Below, in pieces: positions 8,044 through 16,928 of a stretch of DNA of 27,474 nt. Under the pieces are notes generated by a model. That model did not search any database. It saw nothing but the letters and a program-made list of their open reading frames with translations, and had not been told where the DNA came from. Within the stretch, counting starts at the first letter, position 1; each line of letters begins with the position of its first letter. Both the position numbers and the translations under genes were made by a program. Origin of the DNA: Flavobacteriales bacterium UBA7690 (GTDB taxonomy: Bacteria; Bacteroidota; Bacteroidia; Flavobacteriales_F; PHOS-HE28); assembly GCA_002482775.1 (NCBI GenBank), contig DLGQ01000115.1, positions 26,557-54,030 of the forward strand, read 5' to 3'.

Positions 8044-9131
8044 AGCACGCGGTCGATCACATCAAGTACGCGCTCTGTGGCGTGGCCATCCCACAGTGCC
8101 GGCACCGACCCTTTCTTGAAGGTGCCGGAGAGCACACTGTCCATGTGCCGCCAAAGCATCGCAGCATCGAAGGGGACGAGCTCATTGGTGCCTTCGGTCA
8201 TGGTAATGGGACGTTCGGTATTGGCGCGCAATGTTAGGCATGGCACTCCTTTGAAGGTGGTCTCTTCTTGTACGCCACCGCTATCGGTGATCACCATGGA
8301 ACTGGTGGCGAGCACACGTTGGAACGCGAAACAATCCAACGGCGGGGCCACGTGCAGACCGCGTGTTGCGCGAAGTCCGTTCAATAGACCATGACGTTCC
8401 AGATTATTGGCCGTGCGTGGGTGCAGCGGGAAAATTGTGTGGCACCGCATGGCGATACCCTTGATCAGCTCCACCAGTTTCGCAGCTTGCGTTGGGTCGT
8501 CCACGGCGTGCGGCCGGTGGATGGTGAGGAGCACGTGCCCTCCCTTGCCCCAGCCCATGGTCTCCATCACAGGGTCCACGAGGATCCGTTCTTCGAATGC
8601 GACCAGCGTATCGATCATCGTATTACCGACGTGATGGATCCGTTCACGCGGGACCCCTTCTCCGATCAAGTTGATGGCCGCAGCAGGCTCCGTGGTGAAC
8701 AGGTGATCGGCGAGGCGATCGGTCAACAACCGGTTCATTTCTTCGGGCATGGTGCGATCGCGGCTACGTAGCCCGCTTTCCAGGTGCAGCAACCGAATGC
8801 CCATCTTGTTCGCCACCAGTGCTCCGGCCAGTGTGCTGGTCACATCACCCACCACCATCACCGCATCGGGCTTAACGGCACCGAAGACGGGGACCAGCCC
8901 GAGCATGATCCGGGCAAGTTGGTTGGCTTGGCCTGTTCCGTCGCCGTGGAGGACATGATCCACCTCCAAGCCGAACTGTTCCATGAACACACGGGTCATG
9001 CGTTCATCGTGCTGCTGGCCGGTGTGGACCGTTCGCACCCGGATGCTACCGCGCTCGCGAGCCACTTCCTTGAACCGGGCGATCTTCATGAAGTTGGGCC
9101 TGGCCCCGGTCACGATCAGAAGATCCTTCAT
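8040..9131 (-). CDS. wecB: UDP-N-acetylglucosamine 2-epimerase, non-hydrolysing
   Basis: A 363-residue enzyme expected to interconvert UDP-GlcNAc and UDP-ManNAc in the cytoplasm. Seen: TGARPNFMK at 8-16, VVGDVTST at 93-100, HLESGLRSRDRTMPEE around 116-131, TIHRP at 203-207, TDSGGVQEE at 282-290 and NTERPITMTEGTN near 304-316. These are the signatures of the GARPNFMK subfamily rather than of E. coli WecB itself, so a related 2-acetamido sugar substrate is possible. The start at 9131 is clear because the frame extends upstream to 9359 only without family similarity. No UDP-ManNAc dehydrogenase gene lies in the window, so ManNAc itself, rather than its uronic acid, may be used, or the partner is elsewhere. 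Confidence 0.92.
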   Translation of the reverse strand: MKDLLIVTGARPNFMKIARFKEVARERGSIRVRTVHTGQQHDERMTRVFMEQFGLEVDHVLHGDGTGQANQLARIMLGLVPVFGAVKPDAVMVVGDVTSTLAGALVANKMGIRLLHLESGLRSRDRTMPEEMNRLLTDRLADHLFTTEPAAAINLIGEGVPRERIHHVGNTMIDTLVAFEERILVDPVMETMGWGKGGHVLLTIHRPHAVDDPTQAAKLVELIKGIAMRCHTIFPLHPRTANNLERHGLLNGLRATRGLHVAPPLDCFAFQRVLATSSMVITDSGGVQEETTFKGVPCLTLRANTERPITMTEGTNELVPFDAAMLWRHMDSVLSGTFKKGSVPALWDGHATERVLDVIDRVL

Positions 9132-9141
9132 TCCCTGGTGT

Positions 9142-10089
9142 TCATCGGTGGAATAGCTGCCGCAAGATACCCACTGTCCGCGCGGTGACTTCCGCCACAC
9201 GGAGCCCGAACAGACGGTACACCAATGCATAAGTCTGCGGAACGCCAAGGCCCGTATCAGGGCGATACCGATGAGGTAAATAGCGATCGTGCAAAGCCAT
9301 CGCTCGTGCCATATCGCCCCGTGCAACAGCACGGACAGCCCCGAAAATGCGCCGATCACATTCCGCCCTGGCCGCCACGCTTCCTGTCATTGGAGTGGCA
9401 ACAAGATGGTCCCGTATCGCGGCCCTGAGGGCGATGTAGCGCTCCCAGTTGCCCAATGGATCGGTGCGGCTAATGGAATCAGCCGAACGTTTCAGGATGC
9501 CGGTGGCGATGCGGGGGTCGACAACATAGGACCCTCCGTTCCGAAGGATACGGAACACCAGTTCATGATCCTGGCTACTTGCCAATTGCTCATCCCATCC
9601 ACCAGCTTCCACCACGGCAGCGCGCGACCATAGGTTGGCCGATGTGGTACCCGCTCGTCCATCGATCACCGCAAGCCATGGATCGGAGCCGGGGGATACA
9701 TCCTGAATGCGTCCATCGGGCCACATGTTGCGGTATCCACCAGCGATCAGCGATGGGCCACCGTGGTGCGCAGTCAAGGCCAACTGACCGGCGATCTTGC
9801 CCGGCATCAATACATCATCGGCATCGAGGAACTGGATGTAGCGCGCATCGGTGGCTGCTAACCCCGTATTCCGGGCCGCTGACGCACCCGCATGCGCACA
9901 CGTGATCAAACGGAGCATGCCAGGGCGTTCCTTCATCAGCTGCTGCAGCACCTCCCGTGTAGCGTCCGTGCTGCCATCATCCACCGCGATCAGGTCAAGT
10001 GCCAAGGGCTGTTGCTCCCAAGCGGAACGCACGGCGCGTTCCACATATGGAGCAACGTTGTAGCAAGGTATGATGACGGCGACCTTCAT
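9142..10089 (-). CDS. Glycosyltransferase family 2
   Basis: A 315-residue GT-A glycosyltransferase. Seen: VAVIIPCYNVAPYVERAV at the N-terminus, nucleotide-binding VDDGSTD at 36-42 and the metal-coordinating DADD at 89-92 inside YIQFLDADDVLMPGK. The C-terminal half (LASSQDHELVFRILRNGG) carries the acidic pair expected near the acceptor site. It sits 10 bases before the start of the UDP-GlcNAc 2-epimerase gene in the same direction. Donor and linkage are unknown. Confidence 0.9.
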   Translation of the reverse strand: MKVAVIIPCYNVAPYVERAVRSAWEQQPLALDLIAVDDGSTDATREVLQQLMKERPGMLRLITCAHAGASAARNTGLAATDARYIQFLDADDVLMPGKIAGQLALTAHHGGPSLIAGGYRNMWPDGRIQDVSPGSDPWLAVIDGRAGTTSANLWSRAAVVEAGGWDEQLASSQDHELVFRILRNGGSYVVDPRIATGILKRSADSISRTDPLGNWERYIALRAAIRDHLVATPMTGSVAARAECDRRIFGAVRAVARGDMARAMALHDRYLPHRYRPDTGLGVPQTYALVYRLFGLRVAEVTARTVGILRQLFHR

Positions 10090-10130
10090 CCAATGCGCTC
10101 AAAGGTGGTGAAGAGGAACCCACTGAGGGT

Positions 10131-11375
10131 TCAACAGGAGGGGTGCGAACGGCGGAAATGCCAGTCCAATACCTCATCCACGAACCTATTGAAGGCCATG
10201 TTGGCTTCGAAGCCCTCTCGCCATGCCTCACGCACCCCTTGTCTGAAAGCGGCGGTCCCCATCGGCCCATCGCGCAGACCATCCAGGATCATCGCTACTT
10301 CGCCGTGTCGTATCTCGTTGGATAGTAGCAGCCCGGTGCGAGGGCCAACGATATCGCGCACCCCTCCTGAATCAGCGCAGATCAAGGGTATTCCGAAACT
10401 TGCTGCCTCCTGCACCGCCACAGCTACGCCACCTTCAAGGGCACTTAGATGAACGAACACGTCCACCGGCTGCGTGGTGTACCACTTCATCAATTCACTG
10501 TTGGGTGTATCTCCGTGCAAATGGACGCTGACGTTCTTGGGCAGTCCTGCTGCTGCTGTTCGTACTTGCTTTTCCTCCTTCCCGCCACCGAAATGTGTCC
10601 AGCGCACCTCCGTGCGGACCAAGGATAAGGCCTGCACCAGATCCAGCACGCGTTTCCTAGGGATCAAGAAAGAGCAGCTCACCACATGCAACGGGCCTTT
10701 CAACGGCATTGGCCCAGCCCCATGGTCCCGGGTTCCCAGACGCGATAGCTGGAACAAATCCTTGTACTCAGGATGGACCCTTTGTAGGTGCTGTTGACCC
10801 AGACCAGAAACACAATAGATGCGCGAGACATGTTCCAACTGGAACGACCTGAAGGGTATCCACCGGTCTCTGTTCTGTGCTTCATATAGATCGAACCCAT
10901 GCGCGCGACTGAAGAAGTCCATTTTGGGTATACGGCGACGCACCATGCTAAGGACGGTGACCCAATCATGTGTCCAATAAGAATAAATCACAACGCCTTC
11001 CGGATCGTATTCCCGCAATACCACCTGGTGGAGAACCTCAGCGCGATGAAGGAGTTGGAAGATCCGACTTCGGAGCTCCGGCCATTGAGCGCGCAATGCC
11101 GCTATGGAAGGGCTATCCTCCCAAAGTGCGCGCAGAAGACGGAAGATGACAGCACGCGATCGCCATGCGTGAGCGAGCGATGCCCTTGCATAGGGATCAC
11201 GGATCGGAAGGCGTATCTCCGCGTTCGGCGGAACAGGACGGACCGCACCATCGGCATGCTCCGGGTAGATGATGACCTTCTCGAACCGCGCACAGAGCAC
11301 AGGAAGCTCGTTCTCCAGGAACGACTCTCCCATACCGAACGGGAACCTTGATGTGAATAACCAGAGCTCTTTCAT
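10131..11375 (-). CDS. Glycosyltransferase family 4 (diverged)
   Basis: A 414-residue GT-B glycosyltransferase. Seen: an N-terminal loop FPFGMGESFLENE (11-23), RAHGFDLYE at 157-165, the start of the donor domain at VVSCSFLIPRKR (231-242), and the donor motif SALEGGVAVAVQEAASFGIP near 311-330. The two glutamates of that motif are nine positions apart instead of the usual eight, a small departure from the E-x7-E pattern. The start at 11375 overlaps the upstream stop as ATGA (11372-11375), implying translational coupling. Substrate unknown. Confidence 0.85.
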   Translation of the reverse strand: MKELWLFTSRFPFGMGESFLENELPVLCARFEKVIIYPEHADGAVRPVPPNAEIRLPIRDPYARASLAHAWRSRAVIFRLLRALWEDSPSIAALRAQWPELRSRIFQLLHRAEVLHQVVLREYDPEGVVIYSYWTHDWVTVLSMVRRRIPKMDFFSRAHGFDLYEAQNRDRWIPFRSFQLEHVSRIYCVSGLGQQHLQRVHPEYKDLFQLSRLGTRDHGAGPMPLKGPLHVVSCSFLIPRKRVLDLVQALSLVRTEVRWTHFGGGKEEKQVRTAAAGLPKNVSVHLHGDTPNSELMKWYTTQPVDVFVHLSALEGGVAVAVQEAASFGIPLICADSGGVRDIVGPRTGLLLSNEIRHGEVAMILDGLRDGPMGTAAFRQGVREAWREGFEANMAFNRFVDEVLDWHFRRSHPSC

Positions 11376-12373
11376 TTCCTGCCGGGCAGCATGGTTCCCA
11401 TGACAGAGGCCAAAAGGTAGTACAGTCTAGCGCGATCCAAGTTCGCACCTGTCTTGAGGTATTGAACCACCGGGCCAAAGCCGTGTTGAGGTAGATAGTA
11501 GAGCAATTCGTTCCAAACCTTGTCCAATTGCCGCTGCAGTGCGGCTTGATCGAACAAGCCACGTTCCTTGTTCATGGCCTCCAGTTCGTTAAGCCATGAT
11601 CGGAACAGCTGTACCGAGCGAGGGGTCATGCGCGCCGGAAAACACTTTATTCCGTACAAGTGGACATCGAGCTGGTCCTCGGCCAAGCTGACCCCAAAAT
11701 GGTCGAACACATGGCGGTATAGCGAGCGTAGATCAGCTACTCGGTCCCTGCCCTGCGATATGTTATTGGTACCGGTGCGGTAGTAAGCCAATGGGCGGTC
11801 CAGGTTCTTGAACCGTGTTACCCCTGCCAAGAGAAGGTGCTGCATCCAATCTTCGCCGTAGCGGGGCCAATCGTCCCGAAATCGCACATCATGGCGTACG
11901 AGTACACTTCGCCGGTAAGCCGTTACTTGCTGGTTGAGCGCTACTCCGAAAAGTAGCCGGGCCTTACAATCCTCATCTTCCAAAGGCACACGGTAGATGG
12001 CATCAGGCTCGGACATCAACTGAACGTGACCGCTGCATGCGCCAACAGAAGGATATGCATCCAAGAGCGCGACTTGCACCGCGAAACGATCAGGGAACAT
12101 GATATCATCCGCATCCACGCGCAGGATGTACTCACCTGAGGCCGCATCCATGCCGCATTGCGCGGCACCGCCAGGCCCAAGGTTCTTCTCCAGGGAAAGG
12201 ACCCGCAACCTTGGATCACCGATCGAGCGCAGGATGCCTGCACTTTCATCTGTACTTGCATCATCCACCGCGATGATCTCGCTCGGCTGGCAAGTCTGCG
12301 CGAAGACGCTATCCAAACACGCCCGCAGGTACGGTGCCTTGTTGAATACCGGGATCACCACTGAGATCTTCAT
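11372..12373 (-). CDS. Glycosyltransferase family 2 (paralogue of the genes at 14810 and 15900)
   Basis: A 333-residue GT-A enzyme. Seen: ISVVIPVFNKAPYLRACLDS at the N-terminus, VDDASTD at 36-42, DADD at 87-90, and an acceptor-site region RDDWPRYGEDWMQHLLLAGV. The last 100 residues (FRSWLNELEAMN...RARLYYLLASVM) are shared in pattern with the GT2 proteins at 14810-15829 and 15900-16928 but not with the other GT2 genes here, so the three form a local paralogue family. Both ends overlap their neighbours as ATGA. Confidence 0.9.
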   Translation of the reverse strand: MKISVVIPVFNKAPYLRACLDSVFAQTCQPSEIIAVDDASTDESAGILRSIGDPRLRVLSLEKNLGPGGAAQCGMDAASGEYILRVDADDIMFPDRFAVQVALLDAYPSVGACSGHVQLMSEPDAIYRVPLEDEDCKARLLFGVALNQQVTAYRRSVLVRHDVRFRDDWPRYGEDWMQHLLLAGVTRFKNLDRPLAYYRTGTNNISQGRDRVADLRSLYRHVFDHFGVSLAEDQLDVHLYGIKCFPARMTPRSVQLFRSWLNELEAMNKERGLFDQAALQRQLDKVWNELLYYLPQHGFGPVVQYLKTGANLDRARLYYLLASVMGTMLPGRK

Positions 12374-13374
12374 CCTCGCAGGTGTTGCAATTTGCGGCGC
12401 ATGCGGAAGGTGGTCCAGTTGTAAGTCCCAAGCTGTCGTTGGAGCGACCTCAACCGACCATGCTGTTCGGTTTCCAGTTCAGATTCCTTGGGGTCGAGGG
12501 TGCGGATGAACGCGCGCATCATTTCGAACTGCCAACGGTCATGGATCACGTGGTGCCACTTGAGCAGGAAGTAGGCAGCCATCCGACGCACCAAAGGGGC
12601 ATGTTCCAGACGAACCGGCATGGGGCGTGGTCGGACCGTTGTGCGTAAGCCCATGGCGAACACGTTGGCGAGATCCTGCTGGCCGGTGGCAACGGCCATG
12701 CCGTGCAACAAAACATGGGTCTCGTCACGGAAAGACCTGGTGCTCGTCATGGTCTTGCTCTCACCATGTAGCCTGAACACGGCCAGATCGATCTGGTCGA
12801 AGCGCAGGTGATCCGTTCCGAAGGTGAACAGGACACGCCACCATAGGTCGAGGTCCATCACGTATCGCAGTTCCTCGTCCACACCGCCGACAGCCCGCAA
12901 CGCGTCGAGCCGGTAGAAGGTGGATTGTTGGTTCACTTCAGGGGCGATGAACAGGCGGATAGGATCGCTCGGATCATCCAAGGGTGCTACATGGTGGGTG
13001 CCGTCCTCTGACCGGATCAGGCGCCGCCCTCCATACACGAGCAATGATGCATCGGCTTCGAAAGCCCTGGATACATGCCACAAGGCATCAGGCAACAGGA
13101 GGTCGTCACTGTTAAGCCAACCGAACACATCGCCGGTAGCATGCTGTAGACCCTTGTTGATCGCGTGGCTTTGCCCACGATCGGGCTCGCAGCACCACCA
13201 GGCCAGACCCGCTGACGCACGAGTGAGGATCTCGCGGGAGCCGTCAGTACTTCCGCCATCCACCACGATGTGTTCCACCTCTACCCCGGCCTGTTCCTGC
13301 ACAGATCTCAGGCATTCGCCTAGGAAGCGCTGTTGTTGGTAGCTCGGGGTGATCAGGGAGATGCGAGGTGGCAT
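12370..13374 (-). CDS. Glycosyltransferase family 2 (WLNSDD type)
   Basis: A 334-residue GT-A enzyme. Seen: RISLITPSYQQQRFLGECL at the N-terminus, VDGGSTDG at 38-45, EPDRGQSHAINKG around 63-75 and WLNSDD at 86-91, the variant DxD motif typical of one GT2 subgroup common in exopolysaccharide clusters. The start at 13374 (MPPRISL) is preferred; ATGs at 13413 and 13437 would add up to 21 residues not resembling the family. The 172 bases upstream of 13374 contain no other gene. The stop overlaps the next gene's start as ATGA. Confidence 0.88.
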   Translation of the reverse strand: MPPRISLITPSYQQQRFLGECLRSVQEQAGVEVEHIVVDGGSTDGSREILTRASAGLAWWCCEPDRGQSHAINKGLQHATGDVFGWLNSDDLLLPDALWHVSRAFEADASLLVYGGRRLIRSEDGTHHVAPLDDPSDPIRLFIAPEVNQQSTFYRLDALRAVGGVDEELRYVMDLDLWWRVLFTFGTDHLRFDQIDLAVFRLHGESKTMTSTRSFRDETHVLLHGMAVATGQQDLANVFAMGLRTTVRPRPMPVRLEHAPLVRRMAAYFLLKWHHVIHDRWQFEMMRAFIRTLDPKESELETEQHGRLRSLQRQLGTYNWTTFRMRRKLQHLRG

Positions 13375-13546
13375 GAACGACAATATCGAGATCTCCAAGC
13401 AAAGGTCGGCCATTGGAACGATCGTCGCCCCCTTCAAAGCCTGCGATCTTCAGGACGACATTCCCCTCCGCCTCCTTCGTTGCACAGGATGGCATGGTTC
13501 CGCTGCCACACCGCCCGTGAAGGTCAACGGATCCGAAAACCTAGGA

Positions 13547-14743
13547 TCATGCTGGACTTGATAAGGAGGAACGGTAGATCCCGAGCATGGTGTCTGCACA
13601 GCGCTCGATGTTGTAAAGCGTGCGCACATGTTCTCTTCCACGTGTTCCAGTAGCTTGGGCTTCCGCCCTGTCCGCCAGAACTAACGCCATTCGATCGGCG
13701 AGTTCCTCTGGACCGTTGGAGTATAACAGGCCCATCCGCCCTTGGTCGAGCACTTCAAGGGTACCTCCTTCTGCTCGCCCGATCACCGGTATCCCATGCG
13801 CCATGGCCTCCACGGTGACCCTACCGAATGCTTCGCTGTGGCTACACATCAACAGGGCATGTGTATCTCGATAAAGTTCGTTCATGTCATCACGATGTCC
13901 CAGCAGGGCCACCTTCGATCCGAGGTCCAAAGAATCGATGATGCGGCGGATGGCACCTGTATTACCGGCACCTGCGATCCACAGGCGAGCCTCCGGATAC
14001 CGATGCCCCACGATCGCCATGGCGCGGATGGCCTCTTCCTGCCCTTTGCCAGGATGGATCACCCCAGCAATGAGGAAATTGAAGGAACCACGCGCGTCCC
14101 TTCGCCCCTGCAATTCTGCTTCCCAGCTATCATGATCGGCCAAGGTGAAGACGCCGTTCGGGACTACGACCACCTCTTTGTCAGCCCGGATGTAACGCTT
14201 CACATCCTGCCGGGCCGCTTCGCTGATGGCCACGATCCTAGAAGCCGAAGAAAGTACACGGCCATAGCGTCGGCGACCAGCTTCGAGGTACATGCCATAG
14301 TGACGCTCGGGCATTTCACGCACATGCCACACCACCGGAACGGAGGATGACCGTACCAACCCCTCGCCGACCCCTACGGCCAAGCTGTTGATATGAACGA
14401 TATCCGTACCCCAAGACCGCAGACGCTCCAGAATCGCTGGTATCGCAGCTCTATTCCGTGTGACGTGTTCCCGCGCCTGGCGTGTGTAACGGAAGTATTG
14501 GTCCAGCCGATGATGTGGCCGGCCCTCATAGTGACGAGTGGACATCCACGGGGCGAAGGGAACCACGGCAAAGGGAACTCCTTCCTTTGTCAGGTTATCG
14601 GTCAGCGGACCTTTTTCAGGCAACAATACATGGGGTACAACCGCACCGCTACGACGCAGTGCGAGCGCCATATCCAATAGGCTACGGTTGGCTCCATAAA
14701 GTTGCGCGTAATGGGTCACGTATGTGAGATGCAAAGGCCTCAT
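13547..14743 (-). CDS. Glycosyltransferase family 4
   Basis: A 398-residue GT-B glycosyltransferase. Seen: an acceptor loop YGANRSLLDMAL (16-27), HINSLAVG at 117-124, ISEAARQDV near 173-181, VVVVPNGV at 191-198, the donor-domain loop GVIHPGKGQEE at 227-237, and the E-x7-E motif EAFGRVTVE at 304-312 followed by AMAHGIPVIG. This is a canonical GT4 lacking membrane segments. Gaps of 172 bases downstream and 66 bases upstream set it slightly apart from its tightly packed neighbours. Substrate unknown. Confidence 0.9.
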   Translation of the reverse strand: MRPLHLTYVTHYAQLYGANRSLLDMALALRRSGAVVPHVLLPEKGPLTDNLTKEGVPFAVVPFAPWMSTRHYEGRPHHRLDQYFRYTRQAREHVTRNRAAIPAILERLRSWGTDIVHINSLAVGVGEGLVRSSSVPVVWHVREMPERHYGMYLEAGRRRYGRVLSSASRIVAISEAARQDVKRYIRADKEVVVVPNGVFTLADHDSWEAELQGRRDARGSFNFLIAGVIHPGKGQEEAIRAMAIVGHRYPEARLWIAGAGNTGAIRRIIDSLDLGSKVALLGHRDDMNELYRDTHALLMCSHSEAFGRVTVEAMAHGIPVIGRAEGGTLEVLDQGRMGLLYSNGPEELADRMALVLADRAEAQATGTRGREHVRTLYNIERCADTMLGIYRSSLSSPA

Positions 14744-14809
14744 CGTATCCGGTCACTACCCCATATCATGCCTTGTTCGCTTGTGGATCCGCGCCCCGGA
14801 GTACGTGCC

Positions 14810-15829
14810 TCAATGCTCTTTTGCGGGACCGGGACTTCTGCCGAACATCCGCCGTGCGTGGACTTTGGCCAGATAGATCAACCGGGGCAGTTGGATACCG
14901 CCACTGCTGCGCATATGAGCCCAAGCCAAGCTCACCCCGAGATCTGCCAGGTGGTAGAAGAGCCTGTTCCAAACCCAGTCGGCACGCGCTTTGAAAACAG
15001 CTTCCGGGCACCGTCCCCGACGGGAGTTGACCTCGGCCAACGTACCCAGCCATGCACGTAAAGCCTTTACAAGTGCAACATCGGGAGAACGCTGGAAGGT
15101 GAGGCCAGTCGCCATTTGAAGCTCCACTTGTTCCGGTGTGGCCTGAAGACCGAGTTTTTTCAGGCCTAGGCGTGTGGTCTCCTTGCGGGCTTCCATGGAA
15201 CGGCTCTTCGCACTGATGTTCTGCTCACCTCGGCGATAGTACACGAGCGGCTCGTCAAGATTGGCGAAACGTGTGACCGCAGCAAGATCGATCATGAAGA
15301 GCCAATCACCGCCAACCCGTGGCCATTCGCGCCGGAACCCGATGCCATGTCTTACCAGTACTTCACGGCGAACGATCGCGGCACAATCGTGCACTGGTGT
15401 GGTGAATAGCAATTCCCCTTGGCAAACGGCGTCGTCCGCTGCGAATTCGCTCATCTCGTCCTCATCGCCGAACAATTTCACCCAGCATCCGCATATACCG
15501 ATCTCGGGATTCGCGTCCATGAACGCCACTTGTTTGGCGAACCGCTCTGAGTGGAACACATCATCGGCGTCGCAATGGACGATGTACTCTCCGGAAGCGT
15601 GTTCGAAGGCCACCTGTTTAGCACCGGGATGGCCGAGGTTCTCGCTCAACTCCACCACCTTCAACCGTGGATCATCGTATACGCGTAGCAAGGCCAGGCT
15701 ATCGTCGGTACTCTTATCGTCAACCGCGATCACCTCGAAGTCCGTAAAGGACTGGGCGAAGATGCTATCCAAGGCTTCCTTGAGGTAAGGAGCCTTGTTG
15801 TACACTGGCATCGCCACGCTCACTTTCAT
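14810..15829 (-). CDS. Glycosyltransferase family 2 (paralogue of the genes at 11372 and 15900)
   Basis: A 339-residue GT-A enzyme. Seen: VSVAMPVYNKAPYLKEALDS at the N-terminus, VDDKSTD at 36-42, DADD at 87-90 inside YIVHCDADDVF, the acceptor region REWPRVGGDWLFMIDLAAV and YYRRGEQNIS. The C-terminal half (LRAWLGTLAEVNSRRG...LPRLIYLAKV) is shared with the two paralogues. The start at 15829 is preferred because MKVSV is the normal GT2 opening; an ATG eight codons upstream is possible. A 70-base gap separates it from the end of the upstream paralogue. Confidence 0.9.
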   Translation of the reverse strand: MKVSVAMPVYNKAPYLKEALDSIFAQSFTDFEVIAVDDKSTDDSLALLRVYDDPRLKVVELSENLGHPGAKQVAFEHASGEYIVHCDADDVFHSERFAKQVAFMDANPEIGICGCWVKLFGDEDEMSEFAADDAVCQGELLFTTPVHDCAAIVRREVLVRHGIGFRREWPRVGGDWLFMIDLAAVTRFANLDEPLVYYRRGEQNISAKSRSMEARKETTRLGLKKLGLQATPEQVELQMATGLTFQRSPDVALVKALRAWLGTLAEVNSRRGRCPEAVFKARADWVWNRLFYHLADLGVSLAWAHMRSSGGIQLPRLIYLAKVHARRMFGRSPGPAKEH

Positions 15830-15899
15830 CTTGGCAGGATGGGGTTTCACCAAACCTCACGCAACGCAGCGGGAGGGCAGGCGACCGCGAAAGTAAGCG

Positions 15900-16928
15900 T
15901 CATCGCCCGGCAAGAGATCGACGAAGAAGATAGTATAGCCGTGCCGGAGACAGCCGCTTGGAAAGACAGAGATGAGCGATCCCTGGTGCCAGTCCGGAAT
16001 CTGCCGCTGCGAAGAAAGCACGGTCCCACTGCTCGGCTAGTTCCTTCTTGAAGGGCTCTTCCGGAAAGATCCCTAACGCTGCATTCTGTTCAAGCAACCG
16101 CTTGGTCCAGGTCTTCATTCCTCGTACGAATGTGGTGGACTGCACTTGATTTCGCATCCCGTGCAACACCAATTGGTACTCCACCTCCATCTCCGTGGCT
16201 TTGATGCCCAACTTGCGGAAGGTTTCCACGAGCATGAGGCGGCGATCGTGCAAGAGGTCTCGACCATGGGCCATGTTCTGCTCGCCCATGCGGTAATACG
16301 TGAGGGTTTCTGGAATAGTGGCGTACCGGCCATATGCGCCAAGATCGACCAGGAAAAGGTGGTCCATTCCCGGCGTTCGCCAAGCAGGGTCGCAGCGCAC
16401 GCCGCGTTCAACACAGGAGCGTCTGAACATGCTTGAACCATAGAACAATGGGATGCCTTGCAGCATACGGCTACGGATCAACTCGTCAGATACGGGCCCT
16501 TCCAGAACACCGTTCACCGCCCCGAACTGAAGCATCCATGAGCCACAAACCGCCACACTAGGCTCGCAATCCAAGTAAGCGACCTGACGGGCAAGCCGTT
16601 CTGGATGCATCAGATCGTCCGCGTCAAGAACAGCTACATATTCTCCCCGTGCTGCCACCAACCCACGATTCGCTGCCGCGGCCCTACCGGTATTTACAGG
16701 GCTTTCCAGAACGATGATCCGTGGGTCGCCCATGGCACGCACCTTCAGTAGACCGTCATCGGTACTGGCATCATCCACCAGGATCAGCTCGAAGTCCGTG
16801 AAGGTGCTGGACAAAACGCTGCGCACCGCCTCCTGCACGTATGCTCCTTTGTTGAAGTAGGTCATGAGCACGCTGACCTTCAACGCCTGTTCCGATCCCG
16901 GAACCTTCGTTACGCGGTCAGGTATCAT
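15900..16928 (-). CDS. Glycosyltransferase family 2 (paralogue of the genes at 11372 and 14810)
   Basis: A 342-residue GT-A enzyme. Seen: VSVLMTYFNKGAYVQEAVRS after a short polar N-terminus, VDDASTDD at 51-58, DADD at 102-105 inside YVAVLDADDLMHPE, the acceptor region FLVDLGAYGRYATIPETLTYYRMGEQNM, and the C-terminal signature ARLYYLLRRSL also found in the paralogue at 11372. The start at 16928 gives an ATGA overlap with the upstream gene and is preferred to the frame's first ATG at 17012. Substrate unknown. Confidence 0.88.
   Translation of the reverse strand: MIPDRVTKVPGSEQALKVSVLMTYFNKGAYVQEAVRSVLSSTFTDFELILVDDASTDDGLLKVRAMGDPRIIVLESPVNTGRAAAANRGLVAARGEYVAVLDADDLMHPERLARQVAYLDCEPSVAVCGSWMLQFGAVNGVLEGPVSDELIRSRMLQGIPLFYGSSMFRRSCVERGVRCDPAWRTPGMDHLFLVDLGAYGRYATIPETLTYYRMGEQNMAHGRDLLHDRRLMLVETFRKLGIKATEMEVEYQLVLHGMRNQVQSTTFVRGMKTWTKRLLEQNAALGIFPEEPFKKELAEQWDRAFFAAADSGLAPGIAHLCLSKRLSPARLYYLLRRSLAGR

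Noticed and set aside
6610..8394. Long open frames on the plus strand opposite the fusion glycosyltransferase (311 and 280 codons).
   Set aside because: They lie antisense to genes with clear motifs, have no family features and are rich in His, Pro and Arg, as expected for shadow frames in GC-rich DNA.
9976..16800. Recurring DNA strings such as CATCATCCACC in several glycosyltransferase genes.
   Set aside because: They encode the shared VDDASTD motif of GT2 proteins, so they are homologous codons and not a separate repeat.
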